Translations under genes and position numbers: made by a program | Shown: positions 22,718 through 23,044 of the stretch, piece by piece | Position numbering within the stretch: the first letter of the stretch is position 1 | Layout of the letters: each line of letters opens with the position of its first letter | The notes under the pieces: model-generated | The model's input: only the letters and a program-made list of their open reading frames with translations | The model's database searches: none | What the model was told of the DNA's origin: nothing | From: Bacteroidaceae bacterium | GTDB taxonomy: Bacteria; Bacteroidota; Bacteroidia; Bacteroidales; Bacteroidaceae | Length of the DNA: 23,044 bases | Direction: 5' to 3' | NCBI GenBank assembly: GCA_017628775.1 | Contig: JAGBYN010000122.1 | Span: 1-23,044, forward strand

Positions 22718-22951
22718 ATGGAAGTTAAAGTTTTAGGTCCGGGTTGTGCCAAGTGCAAAACAACCTACCATGTAGTGGCGAAGGTAATCAAGGAGAATAA
22801 CCTAGATGTAAAGCTCTCGAAAGTGGAGGACATTATGGAGATGATGAGCTACAACATCCTCTCGACTCCTGCTGTCGTAGTAGACGGCGTGGCGAAAATC
22901 AAGGGGCGTGTACCGTCGGAAAGTGAAATAAAAGAGTTGTTAGGCTTATGA
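22718..22951 (+). CDS. Small thioredoxin-like redox-disulfide protein
   Basis: A 77-residue minimal thioredoxin fold of the redox-active disulfide (MTH895-like) group. The CAKC pair at Cys10 and Cys13 follows the first strand (EVKVLGPGCAKC). STPAVVVDGVAKIKGRVPSE at about 52-71 includes the conserved cis-proline. ATG 22718 is chosen over an in-frame TTG at 22679 inside the preceding gene. It overlaps the next start by four bases (ATGA), a mark of tight coupling. It is cytoplasmic and could pass electrons to the CcdA-like protein or to the permease product. Confidence 0.9.
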   Translation: MEVKVLGPGCAKCKTTYHVVAKVIKENNLDVKLSKVEDIMEMMSYNILSTPAVVVDGVAKIKGRVPSESEIKELLGL

Positions 22952-23044
22952 TACAGCAATTTGCAGACTGGTTGGTGTACGGCATCTTCGGTATAGATGA
23001 CGGCACCCCATTGGGCGTGGCAGTCAATTTCTTCTTCTACGATA
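22948..23044 (+). CDS. Permease (UPF0718/ArsP-like), N-terminal fragment at window edge
   Basis: Only 32 codons are visible from ATG 22948 to the edge. They read MIQQFADWLVYGIFGIDDGT followed by PLGVAVNFFFYD. This opening matches, from memory, Bacteroidota permeases of the UPF0718 group, which includes the organoarsenical exporter ArsP. It shares four bases with the preceding gene. Operon position after a redox-disulfide protein fits this family. The rest of the gene is outside the window. Confidence 0.65.
   Translation, partial: MIQQFADWLVYGIFGIDDGTPLGVAVNFFFYD

Overview
The window comes from a Bacteroidota genome, most likely Bacteroidales close to Prevotella or a relative. The grounds are: a PorQ-type type IX secretion gene, a two-part Bacteroidota TonB, a DUF5606 protein and a neighbour I place from memory in DUF6621, a BACON-like lipoprotein, weak Shine-Dalgarno signals, and repeated matches to the Bacteroidota promoter pattern TTTG-N19/20-TAnnTTTG. 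No rRNA, CRISPR array or intact transposase is visible.

Left part (1-4400, minus strand) is an accessory restriction-modification region. It reads, in transcription order: fic (class II Fic enzyme), a decayed hsdR N-terminus (one stop, one frameshift), an AT-rich gap with nested palindromes and a tandem repeat, a small helix-turn-helix gene, and hsdM running off the left edge. A tRNA-Phe (GAA) with its own promoter and a 13-bp terminator hairpin separates it from the chromosomal core.

Middle part (4500-18700) is core genome. On the minus strand tonB, a polyprenyl synthase and tatD form an operon. It diverges from porQ, cmk and ispH on the plus strand, with the two -7 elements only 23 bp apart. 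Then follow a DUF5606 gene, a second small conserved gene, rplY (L25) between a good promoter and a strong terminator, and pth with an Hsp15-like S4 gene and a sugar aminotransferase in one tight run. After these come an LptD-like outer-membrane LPS assembly protein, a BACON-like lipoprotein and a HEAT-type DNA alkylation repair relative.

Right part (18700-23044) is more accessory. It holds a one-domain AraC-type regulator, a 186-bp stretch bounded by 15-bp inverted repeats, an L-cysteine desulfidase-type gene (cyuA family) with a terminator, and a 50-residue small protein. It ends in a tight operon: ArsR-family repressor, thioredoxin-fold lipoprotein (ArsF family), CcdA-like membrane protein (ArsG family), small redox-disulfide protein, and the start of a permease. 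This set looks like a cysteine-based redox and efflux module for arsenical or similar soft toxicants.

The features most worth a second look are the fic promoter overlapped by a perfect 15-bp inverted repeat, the mutually exclusive palindromes at 2177-2250, the 50-residue protein at 20930, and the element at 19167-19352. I did not find an unmistakably new multi-gene system.
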